This document shows, piece after piece, positions 53,365 through 61,741 of a DNA stretch of 64,000 bases (its first letter is position 1; every line of letters starts with the position of its first letter). The notes below the pieces were generated by a model. That model was not told the DNA's origin. It saw only the letters and a program-made list of their open reading frames with translations, and searched no databases. The translations under genes were made by a program, and so were the position numbers. The DNA lies in assembly GCF_000013985.1 (NCBI RefSeq), contig NC_008048.1:310001-374000 (forward strand), in the 5' to 3' direction. The DNA comes from Sphingopyxis alaskensis RB2256. GTDB lineage: Bacteria > Pseudomonadota > Alphaproteobacteria > Sphingomonadales > Sphingomonadaceae.

Positions 53365-54129
53365 TCAGCCCTGACCGCCTTCGGCCTCCGCCATCGTATC
53401 GACCAGCCGGTCGAGCTGCGGCGCGCAGCCCTTTGCCATCAGCATTTCGACCGACGCTTCGGCGGTGTCGGGCACCGTTTCCATCGCGGCAAAGCGCACC
53501 GTCACCGGTCGTGGCAGACCGGCACCCGACAGGCGGTAATCGACGCCATATTGCACCGGCAGCACATCGGTCGGCCATTTGCGGAAATTGGCGCCGTCGA
53601 CGATCGCGACCGTCGCCTTCTTGCCGCCGCTTTCGATCTCGAGCGCGGTGTCGCCTTCCATATTGGGGCGCCACAGCAGCAGCGTCGCGGGATCGGCGAC
53701 GCAGAAGGTGCCGCCCTGCCGATAGTCGAGCAGCCACAGGTTCGGCGCGCGCGTTTCGGCGGGAATGGGATCGTTCGGGCCACGCGAAAATCCGCCGCGC
53801 GAGCGGACCGTCGGTCCCTTGGCGAGCATCCGCGAGACATTGCTGCCGAGCGACTGGCTGGCCTGCACATTGCCCGTGGCGCTGAAGGTGCCGGGCCCCG
53901 ACAGCGTGCGCGTCTTGCCCGATTGCATCAGCACGACGCGATCCCCCGCGACGAGCGTCACCCGGTCGGACGCCTTGAGCTTGGCGCCGGTCGGATATTT
54001 GCTGGCCGACGGGCCGGTCGAGCGGACGACCATCGATTGTGCGGCGGCAGTGCCGATCATGGCGAAGGCGGCGATGGCAGCGGCGGCCGCGAGACCGATG
54101 CGGCGCATCGGCAAGTCAGGAAAGGACAT
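53365..54129 (-). CDS. Secreted FecR-like/unknown protein of the TPS operon
   Basis: 254 residues, ATG at 54129 with GGAG 6 nt upstream, overlapping the cyclase stop by 14 nt. Signal peptide (residues about 9-30). The first mature part (A-S-D-R-V-T-L-V-A-G-D-R-V-V-L-M-Q-S-G-K-T-R-T-L-S-G-P-G-T-F) resembles the short beta repeats of FecR domains, which often accompany CHASE2 cyclases. Two cysteines (F-C-V-A-D; K-G-C-A-P) could pair. Role unknown; context suggests a periplasmic adaptor between the cyclase sensor and the exoprotein system. Confidence 0.65.
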   Translation of the reverse strand: MSFPDLPMRRIGLAAAAAIAAFAMIGTAAAQSMVVRSTGPSASKYPTGAKLKASDRVTLVAGDRVVLMQSGKTRTLSGPGTFSATGNVQASQSLGSNVSRMLAKGPTVRSRGGFSRGPNDPIPAETRAPNLWLLDYRQGGTFCVADPATLLLWRPNMEGDTALEIESGGKKATVAIVDGANFRKWPTDVLPVQYGVDYRLSGAGLPRPVTVRFAAMETVPDTAEASVEMLMAKGCAPQLDRLVDTMAEAEGGQG

Positions 54130-56215
54130 AGCTTTCTCCTCTTTTCGTCTGGTTCAGGCGTTCGATCAGGAACTGGATGGCGGCATCCTGTCTCAATTCT
54201 TGCGCCAATTCTGTGGCCAGCGTCACACAGGCGTCATTATCCCCGGCGCCGTGCGCGGCGACAAGCGCGGCGATGCGGCCGCGCTGATCCGGTGCCAGAT
54301 CGGGACGCGGGGTGAAAACGTCGACGGGCTGCGCGCGGCCGCGCAACGTGACGCGGCCCATCGGCACCAGATCGTCGCGGCCCGACCGCGCCGCCGCCTC
54401 GGCCGAGATGAGCACGCCGGTCTTGAGGCTCTTGTTCGCCGCCTCGAGCCGCGACGCGGTGTTCATGCTGTCGCCGAGCGCGGTATACTGGATGCGCCCT
54501 TCGCCGCCGAAATTGCCGACGATCGCGTCGCCGACGTGCAGCCCGACGCGCGTCATGCCGATCGGGGGGATATCCCCGGCGGCGAGGTCGACGCGGAACC
54601 GCTCCCCCGCCTGATACATGGCAAGCGCTGCCGTCGCCGCCTTTTCGCCATCGTCGGGGCGGCTGATCGGCGCGCCCCAGAAGGCGACCACCGCGTCGCC
54701 GACGAACTTGTCGATCGTGCCGCCATGCGCCAGCACGATGTCCGACAAACGGTCGAGATATTCGTTGAGCAGCCGCGCGACGGTTTCCGGCGTCACCGCA
54801 TGGCTCAATTTGGTGAAGCCTTCGAGGTCGGTGAAGACGCAGAAGATGTTGCGCCGTTCGCCGTGGAGCGAAAGCTGGTCGGGGTCGCGCATGATCTGTT
54901 CGGCGACATCGGCGGGAAGATATTTGCCGAGCGCCGATTGCGCAAAGGCGCGCTGGCGTGATCCGATGGTGCGCGCGGCGGTGCCGACCGCGGCATAGCC
55001 GAACAGCCAGCCGACCGCCCAGCCGAAGGTCGGCAGCGTCGTCGTGTCGATCCCGCGTCCCTGGAGCCAGAAGGGAAAGGCGACGAAAAAGGCCATCTGG
55101 CCAAGGAAGGCGAGCGCGACCCAGCGCGCGCGCATGTCGATGAGGCTGGTGAGTCCGCCCGCAAGCACGACGAGCAGCGCAAGCACCCACAGCGTCGGCC
55201 CGGCGAGCGGCCGCGCCCACGCGCCATCGAGCTGCTGAGCGAGCATATGGGCGTGAACCTCCAGACCGATCATCGTTTCATGCTGGCCGGTGATCGCGTC
55301 GGGAAAGCGACTGAGCGGCGTGTTGAACTGGTCATTGTCGATGATGTCGCCGCCGATGAGCACATAGCGATCCTTCACCAGCTCCGAAAAACCGGCGCGC
55401 ATGGCGGCGTCCATCGGCAGCGCAAAGCTGTCGATGGGAATGTTGGCGAACACCGGCTCGACCTGACCGCCGCCGGCGCGCGCGGGAACGAGGAAGCGGA
55501 TCGCGCCCCGATAACCGGCATGAGCCGGATCGACCGGCGCGAGCGCATTGGCCATCAGCGGCGGCAGGCCCGCCGGTCGGTCGGGCCAGCGGCGGATCAC
55601 GCTGTCGTCGTCGGTATGGAACAGCACGCTTGTCGGCCGGGTCCGGGCGGTCGCGACGTCGGCGATGAAGGATTCGAGGAACTTCTGTTGTTCGTAGAAG
55701 ATGGTGTTCGGGTTGCTCGCCTGTTCGGCATAGGCGAGCCAGGTCGGCGTCTGCATCGCGCGCAATTGCGCCTTCAGCGCCGCGTCGTCGGGGCGCGGCG
55801 AATCGAAGGCGATGTCGATGCCGATCGCTTTGGCCCCCATCTGGTCGATATTGGCGAGCGCGGCGGTCAGCAGCGAGCGGTCGAGCGGCGATCGGATGCC
55901 GGTGTTGAACAGCGTCTCGTCATTATAGGTGACGAGCAGGATGCGCGGGTCCTGCTGAACCTTCGGCGCCATCAGCGTCGCGCGCGCATCGTAAAGAGCG
56001 CGTTCGGCGGCGTTGATCAGCGGCATCTGCCAGCTGAAGCGCGCGATCAGCACCGCCAGGACCAGGAAGAGGATCGTCGCCACCATGCGCGACGGGCCAA
56101 GCTGCGTGACGAGCCGGCGGACACGCTTGGCGAGCGGGACGGTGGGCGGGCGGCCGTCCGCGTCATCGGGCGTGACCGCTTCCGCCGCGCGAACCGGGGT
56201 TTCGGGCGCGTTCAT
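54116..56215 (-). CDS. CHASE2-domain class III adenylate/guanylate cyclase
   Basis: 699 residues from the ATG at 56215, 5 nt after the CHAT gene stop. A membrane helix (about 43-65), a periplasmic CHASE2 sensor (about 70-345), three more helices (about 350-420), then the cyclase domain with F-T-D-L-E-G-F-T (metal Asp), F-V-G-D-A-V-V-A-F-W-G (second metal Asp), and R-I-Q-Y-T-A-L-G-D-S-M-N-T-A-S-R-L-E (transition-state Asn and Arg). All catalytic residues are present. It converts ATP (possibly GTP) to a cyclic nucleotide in response to a periplasmic cue. Confidence 0.9.
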   Translation of the reverse strand: MNAPETPVRAAEAVTPDDADGRPPTVPLAKRVRRLVTQLGPSRMVATILFLVLAVLIARFSWQMPLINAAERALYDARATLMAPKVQQDPRILLVTYNDETLFNTGIRSPLDRSLLTAALANIDQMGAKAIGIDIAFDSPRPDDAALKAQLRAMQTPTWLAYAEQASNPNTIFYEQQKFLESFIADVATARTRPTSVLFHTDDDSVIRRWPDRPAGLPPLMANALAPVDPAHAGYRGAIRFLVPARAGGGQVEPVFANIPIDSFALPMDAAMRAGFSELVKDRYVLIGGDIIDNDQFNTPLSRFPDAITGQHETMIGLEVHAHMLAQQLDGAWARPLAGPTLWVLALLVVLAGGLTSLIDMRARWVALAFLGQMAFFVAFPFWLQGRGIDTTTLPTFGWAVGWLFGYAAVGTAARTIGSRQRAFAQSALGKYLPADVAEQIMRDPDQLSLHGERRNIFCVFTDLEGFTKLSHAVTPETVARLLNEYLDRLSDIVLAHGGTIDKFVGDAVVAFWGAPISRPDDGEKAATAALAMYQAGERFRVDLAAGDIPPIGMTRVGLHVGDAIVGNFGGEGRIQYTALGDSMNTASRLEAANKSLKTGVLISAEAAARSGRDDLVPMGRVTLRGRAQPVDVFTPRPDLAPDQRGRIAALVAAHGAGDNDACVTLATELAQELRQDAAIQFLIERLNQTKRGESYVLS

Positions 56216-56219
56216 CGGA

Positions 56220-59200
56220 TCAGCGCGCGGCGCGGCCGGCCGCCTGTCCGTGCCGCGCCGTTTGCGCGCCGCGAAGCAGCGGCTGCGCACCGTCGCCGAT
56301 GATCGCGAAGCCCGCCCAATAATAGGGATGGGACGTCTGCTGATCGTCCATCAGCCGCCGCTGGGTCGCCCACAGCGCATCGGCCACGCTCGCGCCGTCG
56401 TCGGCGGTGAACAGTCCACTGATCAGCCGCGTCGTCGCGTCGAAATCATCGGGGGCCGGCCAGTGGCTCGCAATCACCGAGCGGCCGCCGGCGCCAATGA
56501 AGCTGCGCACCAGCCCGTCGAGCGCATTGCCGCCGCCCGAGAGCCCCGCCTCGCGCGTCGCCGCGACGCTCGCCGCGCCCGCGGTGTCGCACGCCGAAAG
56601 GATGACAAGGTCGGCGTCGATCCTGAGGTCGAAGATTTCCTGAAAGGTCAGCAGTCCGTCCGATTCCTGCCCGCCAAAGGAGGTGACAAGCGCCGGGCGC
56701 GCGGGGCAGGCGGGGCGCGGGGCGGTGACAAGGCCGTGCGTTGCGAAATGGATGATGCGATAGTCGGCAAGGTCGTCGCGGGTCTTGACCGCCGTATCGG
56801 TGAAGGCGCCGCCGGTGAGCAAGGCGCCCGCGTCTGCGCCCATTGCGTTGCGCGCGGTGACCAGTTCATCGGCGGAGATCGGCCGCGCCCATTGCGAGGC
56901 GTCCCACAGGCAGTCGCCGTCCATGCCGCCCGCCGCGCCGCGCGTGCCGAGCGAAGGCAGCCGGTCGCCAAGCGGCAGATTCTCGCCAAGCCCGAAATAC
57001 TGGTTCGCAGCCTTCGACGGCGCGGCCTGCCGCGCGTTGCGAAAGGCCAGGGCGGAAACGGCGGTGCTGGGGCGGCTCGTGCGGCCGAGCCACGCAATGT
57101 CGCGCATGTCGAACGGGTCGGCCTCGGGATCCAGCACGCGCTGTTCAAAAGCGGCAAGGCCCGTATCGGACGTGATGAGCAGGTTGACCGGCAGGCGCAG
57201 CATCGCGCCGTCGGGCTCGAAAATCAGATGCGGCACCATCGGTAGCCGCGCGGCGACGGGGCCGAAAAGCTGGCCGTAGAGACGGCGCGCCGTCGCCGCA
57301 TCAAAGGGATAGGTGACGCGGCGGCCGTTTTCGACGATCGAGATCGTCGATCGGATCGCATCGACCGCGCGTTCGAGGTCGGCAGCGCCGATGTCCGATT
57401 TCCAGAGCATCGCGCCGCCGGATTCGACGAGCATCGCATAGACGCTGTCGCCGACCACCAGCATCTTCAGATAGGCTTCATCGTCGCGCAATACCGCTTG
57501 CAGCTCGCCGAGGTCCAGCTTGCCCGGCGCGACGACGCGATATTGCGGAAAGGCCGATAGGCGGACGATCGTTTCCGCCTGCTGAAACGCCAGATTGTCG
57601 AGTTGGGTGCGGATGTCTGCGCGCAGCGCGGCAATTTCGGCCGATTGCGGGAGCTGCGCGAGCCGCGCATCCTCGATCCGCGCGCGTTCGATGTCGCGGT
57701 TCAGCGTCGTCGCCTGCCGGAACAGGCGCGCGCCCTCATCGCTGCCGCTCGACAGTTCGCGCGCGAGTACGGCCTGCGTATCGGCGACGCCGGGGCGTAT
57801 CTGGAGCTGGCTGGCGACGAAGAAATCCTGCAACGCGGCGGGGTCGCTGTCGGCGCGCGCCGCGAGCAGCCGGTAATAGGGCGCCATCATATTGGCCATG
57901 CCCACGGTCGAACGTTGCGATTCGGCGAGTGCGCCGACAACCTCGCGATAGATGCCCAGCGCCTTGTCGTCCTGCCCCTGCCGGGTCAGGAAGGCGGCAT
58001 ATCGCGCGCGCGCCGAGGCGAGGGCGGTGGTTTCGGGATATTCGACCGCGAGCAGCGCGACCGCCTCGCCAAAGCGCGCGTCGGCAGCGCCGATATCGCC
58101 GAGCGCTTCCTCCGCGAGCGCCAGTTCGCCCAGCATCTGCGAACGCAGGCGGATGATCGAGGTGACGCGCCCTTCGCGCACCGCGAGGGCATCGGCCAGG
58201 CCCTTGATCTGCGCCGCCTTGGCCGCCGCGGCATCGCCGCGCAAGCGTTCGACGGTGCCGAGCAGGTGGACCGCCTGCGCGTCGATGATCTGTGCCCGCT
58301 CGATCGGCGACAATCGTTCGCGTTCGCCCGCCTGCACCAACCGGGCATCGCCGCCGCTGTTCACCCCGGCGACGATCGCCGGCGCCAGCGTCACCGCGCC
58401 GTCGGCGACGATCACGCCCGTTGCGAGCGGCGGGATCGCTGCTTGCAGTCGCGCCGCGGCGCCGTCCAGATCGCGCTGATTGAGCGCGTGGATTGCCCGG
58501 AAATTGCGACGCAGGCGCAGCTGGACCGGATCGCTGGTCGGGATCGCTTCCACTTCGGCAAACAGGCGTTCGGCCTCGGCAAATTCGCCGAGGTTCGAAC
58601 GTTGCAGCGCGCGATTGAGCGTGAATTCGGTCGCGTCGACGCCGACCGCCGCCTGCTCCTCCAGCGCGCGGCGCGACAGCGCGTCGAAAAACTCGGCCGC
58701 CTCGGCATAATCGCCGCTGTGGTTGCGGCGGTATCCCTCGGCGAGCGCCTTGTCGATGTCGATCGCGCCCGCGAGCGTGCGGGCAAAACCGTCATTGCCG
58801 CCGACCGAGGTTGTCGCGACGCGGATCACGCCGGGAACGACGCGCCGCTGGCGCACCGATTCGAGCGCGATGGCGAGTGCGTCGGCATAGGCTTCGAACC
58901 CTTCGGCGGTGTAGGCATTTGCGCCGTTGGTTTCGATCCGCGTCGTCCAGACGGCGTCGCTGTCGCGCAGCGTGCAGCGGCCCGCCGTGCAGGTCACGCG
59001 GTCTGCCCGCGCCCGTTCGATGCGCGCGCGGGCGTCGTCGGTCGCCGCGCGCAGCACACGAATCGTGCCGACGGGCTGGCTCGCGTCGCGGCACACGACG
59101 GTCCATGCGCGCTCGAACATGCCCTCGACAACCGGGTCGCGCACCGTTGCCTGAACCTCGCACAGCGCGCCGCCTTCGGACCCGATCGAAAAACTGTCGC

Positions 59201-59297
59201 GCAGCGTCGGATCGCCGCCCTGCGCCAGCGCGCCTGTCGGCACCGTCAGGACAACGGCCGCCAGAGCGGGCATCCAATGCGGAACTCGAACGGTCAT
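56220..59297 (-). CDS. CHAT-domain caspase-like protein with TPR repeats
   Basis: 1,025 residues from the ATG at 59297, GGGGGA upstream. The N-terminal signal peptide (A-L-A-A-V-V-L-T-V-P-T-G-A-L-A-Q) indicates export, unlike most CHAT proteases. A helical TPR-like middle (about 200-560) is followed by the CHAT domain, in which the catalytic His (I-I-H-F-A-T-H-G, about 850) and Cys (V-I-L-S-A-C-D-T-A-G, about 900) are both present. CHAT proteins are separase-related cysteine proteases. First gene of the minus-strand operon; it may process TpsA or another operon product. Confidence 0.85.
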   Translation of the reverse strand: MTVRVPHWMPALAAVVLTVPTGALAQGGDPTLRDSFSIGSEGGALCEVQATVRDPVVEGMFERAWTVVCRDASQPVGTIRVLRAATDDARARIERARADRVTCTAGRCTLRDSDAVWTTRIETNGANAYTAEGFEAYADALAIALESVRQRRVVPGVIRVATTSVGGNDGFARTLAGAIDIDKALAEGYRRNHSGDYAEAAEFFDALSRRALEEQAAVGVDATEFTLNRALQRSNLGEFAEAERLFAEVEAIPTSDPVQLRLRRNFRAIHALNQRDLDGAAARLQAAIPPLATGVIVADGAVTLAPAIVAGVNSGGDARLVQAGERERLSPIERAQIIDAQAVHLLGTVERLRGDAAAAKAAQIKGLADALAVREGRVTSIIRLRSQMLGELALAEEALGDIGAADARFGEAVALLAVEYPETTALASARARYAAFLTRQGQDDKALGIYREVVGALAESQRSTVGMANMMAPYYRLLAARADSDPAALQDFFVASQLQIRPGVADTQAVLARELSSGSDEGARLFRQATTLNRDIERARIEDARLAQLPQSAEIAALRADIRTQLDNLAFQQAETIVRLSAFPQYRVVAPGKLDLGELQAVLRDDEAYLKMLVVGDSVYAMLVESGGAMLWKSDIGAADLERAVDAIRSTISIVENGRRVTYPFDAATARRLYGQLFGPVAARLPMVPHLIFEPDGAMLRLPVNLLITSDTGLAAFEQRVLDPEADPFDMRDIAWLGRTSRPSTAVSALAFRNARQAAPSKAANQYFGLGENLPLGDRLPSLGTRGAAGGMDGDCLWDASQWARPISADELVTARNAMGADAGALLTGGAFTDTAVKTRDDLADYRIIHFATHGLVTAPRPACPARPALVTSFGGQESDGLLTFQEIFDLRIDADLVILSACDTAGAASVAATREAGLSGGGNALDGLVRSFIGAGGRSVIASHWPAPDDFDATTRLISGLFTADDGASVADALWATQRRLMDDQQTSHPYYWAGFAIIGDGAQPLLRGAQTARHGQAAGRAAR

Positions 59298-59437
59298 CAC
59301 AATCCCCCAAACACAGACCCCCGGACACACTGGCCCGGGGCGCCGTTCGGGTGCAAACCCGGTGCGGCGCGGACATCGTTGCTGTGGTGCGACCCATTCC
59401 CTGCCGGAAACCCTAACCCCTTCGCATCCGAAAGGGA

Positions 59438-59453
59438 AGTGATCTGCCGCACA
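59438..59453. promoter_or_regulatory. Imperfect CRP-like site in the CHAT/DUF1476 divergent gap
   Basis: AGTGA-TCTGCC-GCACA matches the TGTGA-N6-TCACA consensus at 8 of 10 positions. It lies 66 bp before the DUF1476 ATG and about 140 bp before the CHAT ATG, in a 221-bp gap that otherwise shows nothing. Weak by itself; noted because a cyclase gene lies in the operon. Confidence 0.25.
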
Positions 59454-59518
59454 GGCAGCTTGCGCCGGGGAGACGGGCCACCTATCTGCAAGGACAAGGC
59501 TCAAACGGCGAGGACAAG

Positions 59519-59845
59519 ATGACCACATTCGACGATCGTGAACGGGCATTCGAAACCAAATTCGCACGCGACCAGGAGGTCCACTTTCGCATCATCGCCC
59601 GCCGCAACCGGCTGCTCGGCGAATGGGCGGCCGAACGCATGGGGCTGACCCCCGAAGAAACCGATGCCTATGCCAAGGCGGTCGTCCAGGCCGATTTCGA
59701 GGAAGCGGGGGACGAGGATGTCATCCGCAAGCTGGCGGGCGACCTGACCGCCGCGAATGTCGATATCAGCGATGCGGAGATTCGCGCCATGCTGAACGAC
59801 AAGGCCGCCGAAGCGCGGCGCCAGTTCATCGATAGCGCGAATTGA
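59519..59845 (+). CDS. DUF1476 protein, F1-ATPase inhibitor zeta subunit type
   Basis: 108 residues. It matches the alphaproteobacterial DUF1476 pattern throughout: T-T-F-D-D-R-E-R-A-F-E-x-K-F-A, R-N-R-L-L-G-E-W-A-A-E, A-D-F-E-E-A-G-D-E-D-V, and V-D-I-S-D-A-E-I-R-A-M. In Paracoccus this protein is the zeta subunit, which inhibits the ATPase activity of F1. In other alphaproteobacteria inhibition by the homologue is weak, so the strength here is unknown. Followed closely by bolA. Confidence 0.88.
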   Translation: MTTFDDRERAFETKFARDQEVHFRIIARRNRLLGEWAAERMGLTPEETDAYAKAVVQADFEEAGDEDVIRKLAGDLTAANVDISDAEIRAMLNDKAAEARRQFIDSAN

Positions 59846-59855
59846 GGCCGCCGCG

Positions 59856-60089
59856 ATGGGCATGCGCGAGGACGAATTGAAGGCGATGATCGAGGCGGCG
59901 TTTCCGGGCGCCGCGGTAACGATCACCGACCTTGCCGGCGACAATGACCATTATTCGGCGCATGTGGTCAGCGAATCCTTTCGCGGAATGAGCCGCGTCG
60001 CGCAGCACAAGGCGGTCTATGCCGCGCTCGGCGGGCGCATGGGCGGCGAACTTCATGCCTTGCAATTGACCACCGCCGTTCCTTCATAG
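59856..60089 (+). CDS. BolA-family protein
   Basis: 77 residues, 10 nt after DUF1476. BolA/KH-like fold with the conserved A-F-P-G-A-A-V-T-I-T-D-L, D-H-Y-S-A-H-V-V-S-E-S-F-R-G and H-K-A-V-Y-A-A-L. The conserved His residues can join a [2Fe-2S] cluster with a monothiol glutaredoxin, and exactly such a gene follows 50 bp downstream. This is the common BolA-Grx4 pair of iron-sulfur trafficking. Confidence 0.9.
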   Translation: MGMREDELKAMIEAAFPGAAVTITDLAGDNDHYSAHVVSESFRGMSRVAQHKAVYAALGGRMGGELHALQLTTAVPS

Positions 60090-60139
60090 AGGGAAGAGAC
60101 ACATAATTTTCTGGCGCGCCGCGCCCCCGGAGACTGACC

Positions 60140-60472
60140 ATGAGCGATCCCGCTACCCAAGCCCGTATTTCCAAGCTGGTCGCCGACCATCCCGTGCTGC
60201 TGTTCATGAAGGGCACGCCGCTGTTTCCGCAGTGCGGCTTTTCGTCGCGCGCGATCGCCATGCTCGACCGGCTCGGCGTCGAATATGAAACGGTCGACGT
60301 GCTGCAGGACATGGAAATCCGCCAGGGCATCAAGGAATACTCCGACTGGCCGACGATTCCCCAGCTCTATGTGAAGGGCGAATTCGTCGGCGGGTCCGAC
60401 ATCATGATGGAAATGTGGGAAGCGGGCGAGCTTCACCAGTTGATGGACGGCATCCCGACGCGCGCGCAATAG
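60140..60472 (+). CDS. grxD: Monothiol glutaredoxin Grx4 (GrxD)
   Basis: 110 residues. The active site C-G-F-S (Q-C-G-F-S-S-R-A-I) and the glutathione-binding W-P-T-I-P-Q-L-Y-V-K-G-E-F-V-G-G-S-D-I identify the monothiol class. It carries a glutathione-coordinated [2Fe-2S] cluster and delivers it to BolA and other proteins. GGAG 8 nt before the ATG. Confidence 0.96.
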   Translation: MSDPATQARISKLVADHPVLLFMKGTPLFPQCGFSSRAIAMLDRLGVEYETVDVLQDMEIRQGIKEYSDWPTIPQLYVKGEFVGGSDIMMEMWEAGELHQLMDGIPTRAQ

Positions 60473-60539
60473 GCTCGCGTCCGTGTTCAGCACCACGGGC
60501 CGCTGACGGCGCACCCGCCCTTTTCGGTTCAGGCGGCGC

Positions 60540-60914
60540 TCAGCGGCAGCGCAGTTCGCCGCGGTCGATCGCGCGGCCGAGCAGCGCACCGCCGGCGGCG
60601 CCGATGATGGTGCCCACCGTGCGGTCGCGACCGCCGTCGAGCTCGCGCCCGACCAGCGCCCCCACCGCACCCCCGATGATCAGGCCCGTCGTGCCATTGT
60701 CGCGGCGGCAATAATAACGGCCATCGCGACCGCGCCAGATGCGGTCGCCGCGCGACAGGCGGCGCGGTTCGTAATAGCGGCCATGGCTGTCATAGATGGC
60801 GCGATCCTTGGCGCGCTTGCCATGCGCGGGCGCCCACGGCGGCGGGTCGGCATAGGCGGTGCCGGTCGGCAGCGCCACGGCGGCGAGAAGTGCGGCGGCG
60901 AAAATGCGTTTCAC
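60540..60914 (-). CDS. Secreted basic protein with glycine-zipper 2TM domain
   Basis: 124 residues. Signal peptide (I-F-A-A-A-L-L-A-A-V-A-L-P-T-G-T-A-Y-A), an Arg/Tyr-rich part (R-R-L-S-R-G-D-R-I-W-R-G-R-D-G-R-Y-Y-C), then the glycine zipper G-L-I-I-G-G-A-V-G-A-L-V-G ... I-I-G-A-A-G-G-A-L-L-G. Such proteins sit in the outer envelope; function is unknown. It faces grxD tail to tail. Confidence 0.8.
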   Translation of the reverse strand: MKRIFAAALLAAVALPTGTAYADPPPWAPAHGKRAKDRAIYDSHGRYYEPRRLSRGDRIWRGRDGRYYCRRDNGTTGLIIGGAVGALVGRELDGGRDRTVGTIIGAAGGALLGRAIDRGELRCR

Positions 60915-61320
60915 GTCGTTGCTCCCTTTATCTGTCGGCGACCGACATCCTAATCTGCCAGCCGGAACGCCCGATGAACGGACTATGTTCCGCCGGGGTG
61001 GCGGCGAGGCGGGAGCAACAGCATCCGGGGGGCGGGGCCGTTATGGCCGCTCCGCCCCCCGTCTGCATCGGGGCAAGTGGGGATTTCCGGAGTGGGGGCA
61101 GGGGGCATCAGGGACCAGACCGATGCCCCCCACCGCTCCATTTGAGCGGAACACTCGGGAACGTGGAATACCATACAAGGGCCGTGCCAGTTCGGCGTCC
61201 GCCCGCTTTCGCGCCGAAGACGCTGGTTAGCAATTTCTTACCATTATGCCGGCCTGTCAAAAAATCCGACAGCGGCGACGGGCGGGATCGCCCGTTCGTT
61301 CAGCCAGCGTTCAGCCCATT
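60915..61320. other. Non-coding stretch with GC-rich hairpins
   Basis: About 450 bp between the glycine-zipper gene and blaI. It holds GGGGGGCGG (61027-61035) paired with CCGCCCCCC (61052-61060) around a nested GGCC/GGCC stem, and GGGGGCATC (61101-61109) paired with GATGCCCCC (61122-61130). No frame has coding character. A small RNA or a leader is possible but nothing shows it. Confidence 0.4.
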
Positions 61321-61336
61321 GACTACAACTGTAGTC
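61321..61336. promoter_or_regulatory. BlaI/MecI operator overlapping a promoter
   Basis: GACTACAACTGTAGTC is a perfect dyad (7-bp arms, AC centre) with the TACA-N2-TGTA core typical of BlaI/MecI operators. TTGACT (61319-61324) overlaps its left edge as a -35 element. It lies 37 bp before the blaI ATG, so BlaI probably represses its own operon. Confidence 0.8.
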
Positions 61337-61372
61337 GCGTCAGTATCGACGAAGCCAATGGGAGGGGTCCGC

Positions 61373-61741
61373 ATGGCAGAACGAGCAAGCGAATCGGAGA
61401 TGCAGGTGCTGTCGGCGCTGTGGGATGAAGCCCCGCAGACCGCCGCCGACCTGACCCGGCGCGTCGGTGCGGCGAACGGCTGGACGCAGGCGACGGTCAA
61501 GACGCTGCTTGCACGGCTGGTGCAGAAGGGCGCGGTAACCGCCGAGGCCGATGGCCGCCGCTATCTTTACAGCCCCGCGATCGGGCGCGCCGAAGCCGTC
61601 GGTGAGGAATCGCAGCGTTTCGTCGACCGCCTGTTCGGCGGCCGCGTCAGCCCGCTGATCGCACACCTCGCCGATCGTGAGGCGCTGAGCGATGCCGACA
61701 TCGCCGAGATCGAGGCGCTTTTGAAGAAGCTCAAGTCATGA
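61373..61741 (+). CDS. blaI: BlaI/MecI-family transcriptional repressor
   Basis: 122 residues from the ATG at 61373, with GGGAGGGG upstream. Winged helix: S-E-S-E-M-Q-V-L-S-A-L-W-D, T-A-A-D-L-T-R-R-V, W-T-Q-A-T-V-K-T-L-L-A-R-L-V-Q-K-G-A-V. The C-terminal dimerisation part (L-F-G-G-R-V-S-P-L-I-A-H-L) holds the region that BlaR1-type proteases cleave. Its stop overlaps the blaR1 ATG (ATGA). Cognate operator just upstream. Confidence 0.93.
   Translation: MAERASESEMQVLSALWDEAPQTAADLTRRVGAANGWTQATVKTLLARLVQKGAVTAEADGRRYLYSPAIGRAEAVGEESQRFVDRLFGGRVSPLIAHLADREALSDADIAEIEALLKKLKS

Noticed and set aside
49744..54315. 1,523-codon open frame on the plus strand, and a Pro/Ser-rich one at 48230-49747
   Set aside because: Both are shadows of tpsA, tpsB and the FecR-like gene. 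The Pro-rich protein is simply the complement of the Gly-rich repeats.
61021..61130. Possible riboswitch or small RNA before blaI
   Set aside because: Hairpins are present but they are simple GC-runs without any known aptamer core, and no promoter is evident.
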